Shown: positions 32,779 to 40,913 of the stretch, in pieces
Layout of the letters: each line of letters opens with the position of its first letter
Position numbering within the stretch: the first letter of the stretch is position 1
Assembly (NCBI RefSeq): GCF_003762905.1
Contig: NZ_RJKS01000002.1
Coordinates: forward strand, 728,039 to 792,038
Origin: Curtobacterium sp. ZW137
Lineage (GTDB): Bacteria > Actinomycetota > Actinomycetes > Actinomycetales > Microbacteriaceae
Direction: 5' to 3'
DNA length: 64,000 nucleotides
Program-made: the position numbers and the translations under genes
Notes under the pieces: model-generated
The model's input: the letters and a program-made list of their open reading frames with translations, nothing else
The model's database searches: none
Told to the model about the DNA's origin: nothing

Positions 32779-34169
32779 ATGATGAACCTCAACACTCGTC
32801 CACGGGTCGACGGGCTGGACGTCGCTCGTGGAATCGCCGTCCTCGGCATGTTCGCCGCGCACGTCGGTGCCGCTGCCACGCCCTTCACCTGGGCCGACCC
32901 TGCCTCGTGGTCCGCGCTCGTGCACGGCCGTTCGTCGATCCTGTTCGCCTTCTGTGCGGGCGTCTCCCTGGTGCTCGCCACCGCCGGTCGTGTCGACGGG
33001 CCGCTCGCGAGGGTGACGGACCGTCGACGTGTGGCCGGCCGGGCCATCGCGGTCTTCGCCCTCGGGGCGGTGCTGATGGTCCTGCAGACACCCATCAACG
33101 TCATCCTGCCCACCTACGCCGTGCTCTTCGTCGCCACTGTGCCGTTCCTGCGGGCCCGGCTCCGCACCCTCGTCCTGCTGGCGGGCACCTCGCTCGTGGT
33201 GGGGCCGGTCGTGGCCGTCGTCGGCGAGGCACTCACGGGTCCGGGGTCCGGATTCGTCGGCGACGTCCTCGTCCGTGGGTACCCGGCGGTCTCCTGGTGG
33301 GGCATCGTGCTCGCCGGGGTCGTGGTGGGCCGGGCCGGCCTCGAGCGGGGCCGTGCGCTCGCGCTCTTGCTCGTCGCCGGCACCGGGTGCGCCCTCGTCG
33401 GGTACGGCGGCGGGTTCCTCCTGTGCCTCGGCCTCGGGCTGGAGCCCCCGGCGCCGTCGACGTCGGTGAACGCCGCCGACCTCGGGGGTGACTCCGCAGG
33501 CGGCTCCTCCGTCGCCGTGCCCCCGGACGGCTCGGTCGCCCCCATCGGACCGACGGGTCCGCGGGCGTCCACCTGGACTGGGAGCGACTGACCGGGCTCT
33601 TCCCGCACGCCGGCTCGACCGCCGAGCTGCTCGGCGGACTGGGCGTCGCGATGGCAGTGCTGGCGATCTGCTGTCTGCTCACCCGCCGTCGACGCCACGT
33701 CCTCGGCCCGATCGCCACCGTCGGCACGCTCGCGCTCACGCTGTACTGCGCCCACGTGGTCGCCTTCCGGATCTGGACGGCATTCGGGACCCTCGGCGCC
33801 GCGGAACCGGGCGGGCCGACGGGCGGTGACCCGGCGCCCCCGCTCGGCGGGTGGGTTCCGTTCCTCGTGCTGGCCCTCGCCAGCACTGTGCTCGCGGTCC
33901 TCTGGCGACGGCTCCGCGGGAGCGGGCCGCTCGAACGACTCACACGGTGGGCATCGCGGCGGTTCGACGACCCAGCGCCGTCAGGGCCGCGGCCGGTCCG
34001 GGTTCCGGATGCCGATCGCACTGACGACGGCCCCGGCGACCAGCAACAGCGCCATCACGACCACCGCGCGGTGCAGACCCGCGACGCTCATCTCGCCACC
34101 GAGCACCACGCCGGCGAGCGCGACCATCACGAGACTGGCGATCCGGGCGATCGCGTTGTTCACCGCTGA
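32779..34169 (+). pseudogene. DUF418-like acyltransferase membrane protein, frameshifted near 33560
   Basis: The first frame (32779-33591) starts RPRVDGLDVARGIAVLGMFAAHV, the usual N-terminus of DUF418/HGSNAT-like membrane proteins, and has about seven helices. It hits a stop at 33591, but the protein continues in another frame from about 33565 as GVHLDWERLTGLFPHAGST and LALTLYCAHVVAFRIWTAF, with the C-terminal GPLERLTRWASRRF typical of the family. One missing base in the GGGTCCGCGGGCG run would join the two. The second frame reads on to 34169, antisense to the MFS gene, so the natural stop may also be lost. Role: probably surface-group acylation. Confidence 0.7.
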
Positions 34170-35378
34170 CCCGACGCCCGCCTCGGTCTGCGGGACCGAT
34201 CCGAGCACCGCGCTCGTCAGCGGTGTGACCATCAGGGTGATCCCGAGGCCGACGAGGACCAGCCCCGGGAACACCGCGGGCCAGTACCCGTCCGGCTGGC
34301 TCCCCACGGTCACCATCAGCAGCGCACCGATCGCGGCGATCGCGGGCCCGGCCGCCATGAACCACCGCGGCCCGTACCGCCCGGCGAAGCCGCCGACGGT
34401 GGTGGAGAGCAGCAGGAGCACCACGGTCGGCGGCAGCGTCGCGAGACCGGCGAGCCAGGCCGGGAAGCCCCAGACCTCCTGCAGGAAGAGCGTCACGACG
34501 AATCCGACCATCCCGAGCGCGCCGTAGATCGAGAGCGTGGCGATGTTGCCGACCGCGAAGTTCCGGGCACGGAACAGTCCGAGGGGCACCAGCGGGGCGC
34601 CGGTCGTCCGCGTCACGCGGAGCTCCCACGGCACGAAGGCGGCGAGCGCCACGGCGCCGAGGACGAGCGCCACGACGACCACGGGCGAGCCCCACCCGAG
34701 CCGCTCCTGCTCGATGAGCCCCAGCACCACGCCGCCGACCCCGACCACCGCGAGCACCGCCCCGACGACGTCCACTCGGGGGTGGTCCCCGGCGACGACG
34801 TCCCCGGAGATGCGCCGGACCAGCGGGATCGTCACGGCGATGGGGATCGCGGTGAGCACGAAGATCCAGCGCCACCCGATGCCGTCCACGATCAGGCCGC
34901 CGATCACCGGTCCGACGATGATCGCCGCGCTCGACCACGCCGTCCACGAGCCGATCGCCTTCGACTGGGCCGCTCCCCGGTACGCCGCGATGATCAGCGC
35001 CAGCGAACTCGGGGTGACGAGGGCACCGCCGACGCCCTGCAGCGCCCGGGCGCCGATGAGGACCTCGCCGTTCGGTGCGATCGCACACACGATCGAGGCG
35101 ATCCCGAACACCACGAGGCCCCACTGGATGATCCGGACGCGGCCGTACAGGTCGGACAGCGAACCCGCGACGAGGATCAACGAACCGAGCGTCACGAGGT
35201 ACGCGTCGACGGTCCACTGCTGCACGACGAGCCCGCCGCCGAGCTCCTGCCGGATAGCGGGGAGCGCGACGTTCACGACACTCGAGTCGAGGCCGACCAC
35301 GAACGACGCCAGGATCGCGACGACGAGCACCACACGCCGGTCGTCACGGAGCGGTGCGGTGTGGACGGGAGCAGTCAT
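33981..35378 (-). CDS. MFS transporter, DHA2 (EmrB/QacA) family
   Basis: 465 residues with 14 predicted helices. Family motifs: SFVVGLDSSVVNVALPAIRQELG in helix 1 (motif D1), WTVDAYLVTLGSLILVAGSLSDLYGRVRI (motif A), GARALQGVGGALVTPSSLALI (motif B), GPVIGGLIVDGIGWRWIF (motif C). DHA2 pumps expel drugs and toxic cations with protons; the actual substrates are unknown. ATG 35378 was chosen since the family N-terminus begins at TAPVHTAPLRDDRRVV; a 12-residue upstream extension is unsupported. The 3' end is overlapped by the read-through of the frameshifted DUF418 gene. Confidence 0.9.
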   Translation of the reverse strand: MTAPVHTAPLRDDRRVVLVVAILASFVVGLDSSVVNVALPAIRQELGGGLVVQQWTVDAYLVTLGSLILVAGSLSDLYGRVRIIQWGLVVFGIASIVCAIAPNGEVLIGARALQGVGGALVTPSSLALIIAAYRGAAQSKAIGSWTAWSSAAIIVGPVIGGLIVDGIGWRWIFVLTAIPIAVTIPLVRRISGDVVAGDHPRVDVVGAVLAVVGVGGVVLGLIEQERLGWGSPVVVVALVLGAVALAAFVPWELRVTRTTGAPLVPLGLFRARNFAVGNIATLSIYGALGMVGFVVTLFLQEVWGFPAWLAGLATLPPTVVLLLLSTTVGGFAGRYGPRWFMAAGPAIAAIGALLMVTVGSQPDGYWPAVFPGLVLVGLGITLMVTPLTSAVLGSVPQTEAGVGSAVNNAIARIASLVMVALAGVVLGGEMSVAGLHRAVVVMALLLVAGAVVSAIGIRNPDRPRP

Positions 35379-35415
35379 GCGCTCATCATGCGCGTTCCGG
35401 GCGCTGCGCACACGA

Positions 35416-35447
35416 CGAAGCCCCCGTGTGGGATCACGGGGGCTTCG
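35416..35447. terminator. Hairpin terminator after tatA
   Basis: CGAAGCCCCCGTG (35416-35428) pairs perfectly with 35435-35447 over 13 bp around a TGGGAT loop. It lies 33 bp beyond the tatA stop on the minus strand and before the MFS gene. Confidence 0.85.
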
Positions 35448-35480
35448 AGCCCGAAGGCTCGGTGACGGGGCGGGACCGGA

Positions 35481-35765
35481 TCAGTTCCGGTGGTCGGTGG
35501 TGGCGTTCGGCTGAACCGACGGGCCCGGGTTCACGACGGGGGCCTGGTTCACGACCGGCTCGGCGGGGGCTGCCGGAGCGGCGGTGTTCTGGACCGTGGT
35601 GTCGGTGCCCTTGGCCTTCTTGTCGTCGATGTCCATCTCCTTCTTGAAGATGTTGATCGACTGGCCGAGCCCCTTCGCGAGGGCCGGGAGCTTGGTCGCA
35701 CCGAACAGCAGCACGACGATGCCGAGGATGATCAGCAGGTGCACACCGGTGAGGTTTCCGAGCAT
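35481..35765 (-). CDS. tatA: Sec-independent protein translocase subunit TatA
   Basis: 94 residues. One N-terminal membrane helix ([28 protein letters not shown], with the TatA FGxxKLP hinge) is followed by an amphipathic helix and a long Pro/Ala/Val-rich tail. TatA oligomers form the pore for folded proteins carrying twin-arginine signals. Two candidate starts lie in tandem: ATG 35768 and ATG 35765; the AAGGAG site fits 35765 better (5 bases). tatC is not adjacent. The two beta-helix proteins at 49763 and 59284 have RR motifs and may use this pathway. Confidence 0.9.
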   Translation of the reverse strand: MLGNLTGVHLLIILGIVVLLFGATKLPALAKGLGQSINIFKKEMDIDDKKAKGTDTTVQNTAAPAAPAEPVVNQAPVVNPGPSVQPNATTDHRN

Positions 35766-35914
35766 CATGACTCCTTGGTTCTGGAAGTGGTCGCCGTCAG
35801 CGGGTCGTCATCGATCCGCCCGGCGGAAGCCGAGTTCGTCCCATCGTAACTCCCGCGGGCCGGGATGCCCAGGCCGCACTCCTGAACGGACACCGTTCGC
35901 ACAGGAATTCACCC

Positions 35915-37399
35915 TCAGTACGCCCCGCGCGATCGCAGCACCGAGGGAATCGTCCTGGCGAGGATCACGACGTCGTGCACGAAGGACCAGTTCTCGACGT
36001 AGTGCAGGTCGAGCCGGACACCGTCGGCCCAGTCCAGGTCCGAGCGGCCACTGATCTGCCACAGGCCGGTGATCCCGGGGGTCACGAGCAGCCGTCGGTC
36101 GGCGAAGTCCTCGTAGAGGGCGACCTCACGGCGCAGCGCCGGGCGGGGTCCGACGAGGCTCATCGACCCGACCAGGACGTTCCAGAGCTGCGGCAGCTCG
36201 TCGAGCGACGTCCTGCGGAGGAACGCCCCGGCCCGGGTGACGCGTGGGTCGTCCTGCATCTTGAACAGCGGGCCGGCGCCCTCGTTCTGCGACTGCAGGG
36301 CGGCCATCCGACCCTCGGCGTCGACGCACATCGTCCGGAACTTCAGGATCGAGAAGTCCACGCCCCCTCGCCCGACGCGCGTCTGCCGGAAGAGCACCGG
36401 TCCACCGTCGTCGAGCCGGATCAGCAGTGCGACGGCGGCCATCACCGGGGCGAGCAGCACCAGCCCGAGGCCCGCTCCGGCGACGTCGACGAACCGCTTG
36501 CCGAAGCGACGCCGGTACTCGGGCGTCTCGACGTGCATGAGCGGGAGCCCGTCGACCGGGCGCTCGTGCACCCGGCCCGCTGCGATGTCGGCGAGCGGCG
36601 AGGACACGACCAGCTCCACACCCCGGTCCTCGAGCTGCCATCCGAGTCGACGGAGTCGCTCGTGGCCGCCCGGCACCGCCCCGGCGATGACGACCGCCGG
36701 GACGCCGGTGGCCTCGGCCAGGGCCAGCACCCCGCCGACACCACCGAGGACCGGGACGACGGCGTCCCCGAGCTCGATCTCGGTCCCGACCGGCAGACAG
36801 TCGGTGACGACCGCGCGCACCCGGTAGCCGGCCCCCGGGCTGGCGGCGATGCGGCGCCCGACGTAGCGGGCGTCCTCGGCGTCGCCGACGAGCAGCACGT
36901 CCATGAGTTGCTCGCCGGATGCCCGGCGGCGTGCGAGCGCGGCCCGGGTGCTCTTCCGACCGAGCGCGAGCAGCAGGACGCCGAGCGGAAGGGCGATCGC
37001 GACGTACCCGCGGGCGATGTCCACCTGGAGGGCGTACGCGACCACGGCGACCAGCGCCCCGGTCAGGAGGCTCGCGGTGAGGAGCCGGCGGTACTCGTCG
37101 CCGCCGACCCCGGCGATGCGTGGGTCACGGGTGCGGAACGTGGAGAGCAGCAGCATCCAGAGGACGATGATCGCCGGAGCGACGACGACCTCGAGCCAGC
37201 CTTCCCCTGCGATGCCGGTCGCCGCGTCCCAGGGGAAGCGCAGCAGGTGCGCGCCGCCGAACGCAGCGAGCAGCAGTCCGAGGTCGAGCGCGGCGACACC
37301 GAGCGCGCGACTGCCTCGGAGTTGAGCACCCCCGGCACGGGCGGACGCGGGGGCGGGTGACGGAGCGGGCGACGGGGTGGGGTGGAGCGCGAGTGACAA
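35915..37399 (-). CDS. Undecaprenyl-phosphate sugar phosphotransferase, large form
   Basis: About 494 residues. Four or five membrane helices and a CoA-binding-like domain (VLLVGDAEDARYVGRRI) form the N-terminal half; the C-terminal bacterial sugar transferase domain has KRFVDVAGAGLGLVLLAPVM, GPVLFRQTRVGRGG, ILKFRTM, RRTSLDELPQLWNVL, MSLVGPRP and GITGLWQISGRSD. It starts glycan assembly by moving a sugar phosphate (usually glucose or galactose) to undecaprenyl phosphate. TTG 37399 has AGGAGG 6 bases up; a GTG at 37420 would place that site inside the gene. The AT-rich region just upstream carries TATATCAA repeats. Confidence 0.88.
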   Translation of the reverse strand: MSLALHPTPSPAPSPAPASARAGGAQLRGSRALGVAALDLGLLLAAFGGAHLLRFPWDAATGIAGEGWLEVVVAPAIIVLWMLLLSTFRTRDPRIAGVGGDEYRRLLTASLLTGALVAVVAYALQVDIARGYVAIALPLGVLLLALGRKSTRAALARRRASGEQLMDVLLVGDAEDARYVGRRIAASPGAGYRVRAVVTDCLPVGTEIELGDAVVPVLGGVGGVLALAEATGVPAVVIAGAVPGGHERLRRLGWQLEDRGVELVVSSPLADIAAGRVHERPVDGLPLMHVETPEYRRRFGKRFVDVAGAGLGLVLLAPVMAAVALLIRLDDGGPVLFRQTRVGRGGVDFSILKFRTMCVDAEGRMAALQSQNEGAGPLFKMQDDPRVTRAGAFLRRTSLDELPQLWNVLVGSMSLVGPRPALRREVALYEDFADRRLLVTPGITGLWQISGRSDLDWADGVRLDLHYVENWSFVHDVVILARTIPSVLRSRGAY

Positions 37400-37485
37400 C
37401 GGAGACCTCCTGCTGGCCACCGGCGCGACAGAGTCGCACCGGACGCCGGGTCATCACGGGTCACGACACAGGTCGGCGTCTCCCC

Positions 37486-37514
37486 AATATATCAAATTGT
37501 ATGTTGTATATCAA
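37486..37514. promoter_or_regulatory. AT-rich upstream region with TATATCAA direct repeats
   Basis: TATATCAA occurs at 37488-37495 and 37507-37514, 19 bp apart (about two helical turns). This 29-bp stretch is strikingly AT-rich for the window and lies about 90-115 bp before the phosphotransferase start, overlapping the mannosidase stop. It may bind a regulator or hold the promoter. Confidence 0.45.
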
Positions 37515-40213
37515 CGGTCGAGGACGCGGTCCAGACTCCAGAGCACCGCGGTGCCGGTGAGCTGCGGGACGTCGGCCTCGGTGACCCCGCGCAGCCGGTA
37601 GGCCACCCGCTCCCCCGGCAGCAGCGTCATGAAGCCGCGGTCGACCGTGCCCTCGGGCCGGACCCGGTCCGGCTGCAGCAGGAGGTCCCGCACGAGCGAC
37701 TCGGCCTCGACGACCAGGTCCAGGCCGTCGCCGTCCGCCGCCGGCGAGAACGCCGCCCGGTAGTGCGCCGGCTCCCATCGCATGTCCTTGTCCGGCGCCG
37801 GTGTCCAGACGGCGCGACGCCAGTCCATGTCGGCGACGACGAGTTCGGCCGTCGGGTCGGCCACGACGCCGACCGACGACGGCAGCGCCACCACCGCGAC
37901 CCCGGCACCGTCGAGGTGCACGGGGAGCCCGACCTCGGCGAGCGTGCGCCCGGACATGTCGATCCGGCGGATCCGCACCACGCTGTCCAGCCCGCGACGC
38001 GTCGACCGCACCGCGACCTCGATCGGCGACGCACCGGACGTCTCGATGACCGCGGTGTCCCCAGCGGCCGAACCCGCGGCAGGACCCGCGGCACCGGACC
38101 CGGCCATGTCGGGGACGGGAAGGGACGCGGTCACCTGCTCCGAGCCTCCCGGCCGCCCTGCCGTGTCCGCGACCGGACCACCCACCGCGACCGTCACGTC
38201 GGACGCCGGCCGGATCGTGAGCAGCACGTCGTCGTAGAGCCGACGCAGCTCGTGCGCCAGCGGCTTCAGCCGCCCGGCGGAGTCGATCGCCGACCACGAC
38301 GAGACCGGCCACAGGTCGTTGAGCTGCCAGACGACGACCCCGGTGTTCCGCGGCCAGTGCGTCCGCCAGTGCTCCACGCCGGTCGCGATCGCACGCGCCT
38401 GCTGCAACTGCGTGAGGTAGTGCCAGCGGTCGAAGTCGGTGTCCCAGCCGGTGCCGAAGCGGGGCGCCAAGCCGTTCGCGAGCTTCGCCATGCCGGAGGC
38501 GGCCTTCTGGTGGTGCACGACGCCCGGCGAGGTCGGCGTCATCGGTTCGTCCGACACGGCGTCACGCAGCGTGCGCCAGGCCGGCGGCGCCTGCCAGCCG
38601 AACTCGGAGACGAAGCGCGGCACGGAGTCGCGGTAGTGGTCGTCGGACTCGCGGTTCCAGACGTCCCACGAGTGGTGCGTCTCGTGGTCGACGTCGTTCG
38701 CGAACAGCGACTCCGAGCCGGACCACGGCGATGCGACCGTGTAGAAGCGCGACGGGTCGACCGCGTCGACGATCGTCGGCAGCAGGTCGAGGTAGTAGTC
38801 GAGACCCCAGCCTCGGTCGCCGAGCGCCTCGCCCCAGCCGTCGGCGTCGTGGAGCCAGATGTTCTCGTTGTTCCCGTTCCACAGCACCAGGGACGGGTGC
38901 CGGGACAGCCGGGCGACGTTGTCACGCGCCTCGGCGACGACCTCGCTGCGGAGCGGTTCGTCCTCGGGGTAGGCCGAGCAGGCGAACGGGAAGTCCTGCC
39001 AGACGAGCAGCCCGAGCTCGTCGCAGACCTCGTAGAAGTCGTGCGACTCGTACACGCCGCCGCCCCAGACGCGGACGAGGTTCGTGTTGAGCGACGCGGC
39101 AGCCGTGAGCCGGTCCTCGTAGCGCGACCGGTCCACCCGGGACACGATGACGTCGTCCGGGATCCAGTTCACGCCGCGCACGTCGATGAGCGTGCCGTTG
39201 ACGTGGATGTTGAACGGGCGGCCGATGTCGTCGACCGCGGTGTCCACCCGGGTCGACCGGAAACCGGTGCGGAAGGTGTGCCGGTCGAGGACCTCGCCCT
39301 CGACCGTCTGCAGCTCGACGAACACGTCGTAGAGGGGCTGCTCGCCGTACCCGCGCGGCCACCAGAGCCGGGCCTCCGGGATCCGGACCGTGACGACGGT
39401 CTCGTTCTCCTTCGGGGTCACCTGCGCCCGCGAACGCTGCCGGGTCTTCGTGCCGTCGGCGGTCTCCCCCGCGACCGTCACGACGAGCACGAGGTCGTCG
39501 TCCTCGCCGTCCTGGTCGAGGTCGTTCATGCCGGAGCGCTCGAACGCGATGTGCGCGTCGAGGACGCCCTCGCCGGCCTCGACGTCCACGAGCGGGCGGA
39601 CGTCGCGCAGCCGCGCGGTGGACCAGCGCTCGATCGCGACGGGACGCCACGGACCGCTCGTGACGGCGGTCAGCCCCCAGTCCCAGCCGAAGTTCGACGC
39701 CATCTTCCGCACGTACGGGAACGGCTCGTCGTACGGGCCCGGCATCGCGCCGGCCCGGGCGGCGACGCGGCCGGCCTCGCGGTACGGGGACTCGAAGAGG
39801 ATCTCCAGGTCGCGCTCCGTCCGCGCGTTGCTGCCGTCCGTCACGTCGCGGAGGTCGAAGCGGTAGCGGCGGTGCATGTTCCGCGTCGCGCCGATCTGCA
39901 CGCCGTCGAGGGTCAGTTCGGTGACGGTGTCGAGGCCGTCGCAGACCAGGTCGACGCGCTCGTGGCCGCGCGGGTCCACGTCCACCGAGCGGCGGTAGGT
40001 CCAGTCGGAACGGCCCACCCACTTCGCGGCGTCCTCGTTGCGGTCGAGGGTCGGGTCCGGCAGGAGTCCCTCGCGCTGCAGGTCGGTGTGGACCTGGCCG
40101 GGGACGGTCGCGGGGATCCCGGCGGCAGCTCCGGCCGGTGCGCCGGCCGGCGCGTTCTCGCGCACCATGGACACGGTCCAGCGGTCGCGGAGTTCCTCGC
40201 GGTCGAGGGTCAT
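37511..40213 (-). CDS. Beta-mannosidase-like glycoside hydrolase family 2 protein
   Basis: 900 residues, the usual size for GH2 beta-mannosidases. Order: N-terminal sugar-binding domain (about 40-180), Ig-like domain, the (beta/alpha)8 barrel with RVWGGGVYESHDFYEVCDELGLLVWQDF, acid/base Glu in LWNGNNENIWL and nucleophile Glu in RFVSEFGWQA, then C-terminal Ig-like domains. It hydrolyses beta-mannosides such as plant mannan or N-glycan ends. No signal peptide, so it acts on imported oligosaccharides. ATG 40213 has AAGGA 5 bases up. In the 232-bp gap upstream I see only a TTCCGGAA palindrome (40405) and no clear operator. Confidence 0.9.
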   Translation of the reverse strand: MTLDREELRDRWTVSMVRENAPAGAPAGAAAGIPATVPGQVHTDLQREGLLPDPTLDRNEDAAKWVGRSDWTYRRSVDVDPRGHERVDLVCDGLDTVTELTLDGVQIGATRNMHRRYRFDLRDVTDGSNARTERDLEILFESPYREAGRVAARAGAMPGPYDEPFPYVRKMASNFGWDWGLTAVTSGPWRPVAIERWSTARLRDVRPLVDVEAGEGVLDAHIAFERSGMNDLDQDGEDDDLVLVVTVAGETADGTKTRQRSRAQVTPKENETVVTVRIPEARLWWPRGYGEQPLYDVFVELQTVEGEVLDRHTFRTGFRSTRVDTAVDDIGRPFNIHVNGTLIDVRGVNWIPDDVIVSRVDRSRYEDRLTAAASLNTNLVRVWGGGVYESHDFYEVCDELGLLVWQDFPFACSAYPEDEPLRSEVVAEARDNVARLSRHPSLVLWNGNNENIWLHDADGWGEALGDRGWGLDYYLDLLPTIVDAVDPSRFYTVASPWSGSESLFANDVDHETHHSWDVWNRESDDHYRDSVPRFVSEFGWQAPPAWRTLRDAVSDEPMTPTSPGVVHHQKAASGMAKLANGLAPRFGTGWDTDFDRWHYLTQLQQARAIATGVEHWRTHWPRNTGVVVWQLNDLWPVSSWSAIDSAGRLKPLAHELRRLYDDVLLTIRPASDVTVAVGGPVADTAGRPGGSEQVTASLPVPDMAGSGAAGPAAGSAAGDTAVIETSGASPIEVAVRSTRRGLDSVVRIRRIDMSGRTLAEVGLPVHLDGAGVAVVALPSSVGVVADPTAELVVADMDWRRAVWTPAPDKDMRWEPAHYRAAFSPAADGDGLDLVVEAESLVRDLLLQPDRVRPEGTVDRGFMTLLPGERVAYRLRGVTEADVPQLTGTAVLWSLDRVLDR

Positions 40214-40445
40214 TGCGGTCCTTCTCTTCAGCGGGCCGCTGGTGCGGTCAGCCGCGGTCGGGGTCCGGCGCTCGGTCCGTCCCGGGGCCGGTTCGTACGG
40301 CCTGGAGGCACGGCACCGGTCGTCCGGGCGTCGTCGCGTCGCGCGCGCGGAGCGTCGGGCGATCCGCGCACGAGGGGTGCCCCGCGATGCTAGTACGGGT
40401 TGCTTTCCGGAACATATGCACGGGCGACCGTGGCAGGTTGGGGTG

Positions 40446-40865
40446 GTGATCACCGTCGAACTCGCCAAGACCCTCCGCGACGCAGGACTCCGCTGGCACC
40501 CGGCGACCGGCGACCGGTTCGTCATCGACAAGCCCGGCGTCGACGACGACGTCTACACGGTGTCGGAGATGACCGTCGAGCGGCACGACCACCCGACGGG
40601 CACGACGCTCGGCTTCAACGGGACGACCGAGTGGGCGCTCGACTCGGTGTCCGCGGAGGAGTCGCTGTGGCTGCCCCGCGAGGACCAGCTCCGCGAGCTC
40701 CTCGGGCCCTCGTTCGTCGGGCTGACGCGGGTCGCCGCGGCGTCCCGGGTCGTGTACACCGTGACGATCGCGCTGCGGGGCGAGGACCGGACGTTCGCGG
40801 CGGCGGACCCGGCCGTGGCGTACGGGGAGGCGTTGGCGGCGTACATCGCGGCGGCGCTGGACTGA
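40446..40865 (+). CDS. Hypothetical protein, pilus-assembly-chaperone-sized cytoplasmic domain
   Basis: 139 residues, no signal peptide, membrane segment or motif I can assign. The start ITVELAKTLRDAGLRWHPATGDRFVI and the middle LDSVSAEESLWLPREDQLRELLG resemble small actinobacterial proteins of unknown function; the name in the call reflects size only and no function is claimed. GTG codons at 40443 and 40446 are both possible; caggtt (40434-40439) six bases before 40446 suggests a leaderless mRNA. It lies alone between the mannosidase and the convergent repeat-protein gene. Confidence 0.65.
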   Translation: MITVELAKTLRDAGLRWHPATGDRFVIDKPGVDDDVYTVSEMTVERHDHPTGTTLGFNGTTEWALDSVSAEESLWLPREDQLRELLGPSFVGLTRVAAASRVVYTVTIALRGEDRTFAAADPAVAYGEALAAYIAAALD

Positions 40866-40869
40866 CACC

Positions 40870-40906
40870 ACGACGGAGGACACCCGCTCGGGGTGCCCTC
40901 CGTCGT
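40870..40906. terminator. Bidirectional hairpin terminator
   Basis: ACGACGGAGG (40870-40879) pairs with 40897-40906, and CACCC (40881-40885) with GGGTG (40891-40895), separated by one mismatch. It lies between the convergent hypothetical gene and the large repeat-protein gene. Confidence 0.8.
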
Positions 40907-40913
40907 CAGTCGA

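Noticed and set aside
33981..34169. Real coding sequence for the C-terminus of the DUF418 protein.
   Set aside because: The frame there is antisense to well-conserved MFS transporter sequence and looks like read-through after loss of the natural stop.
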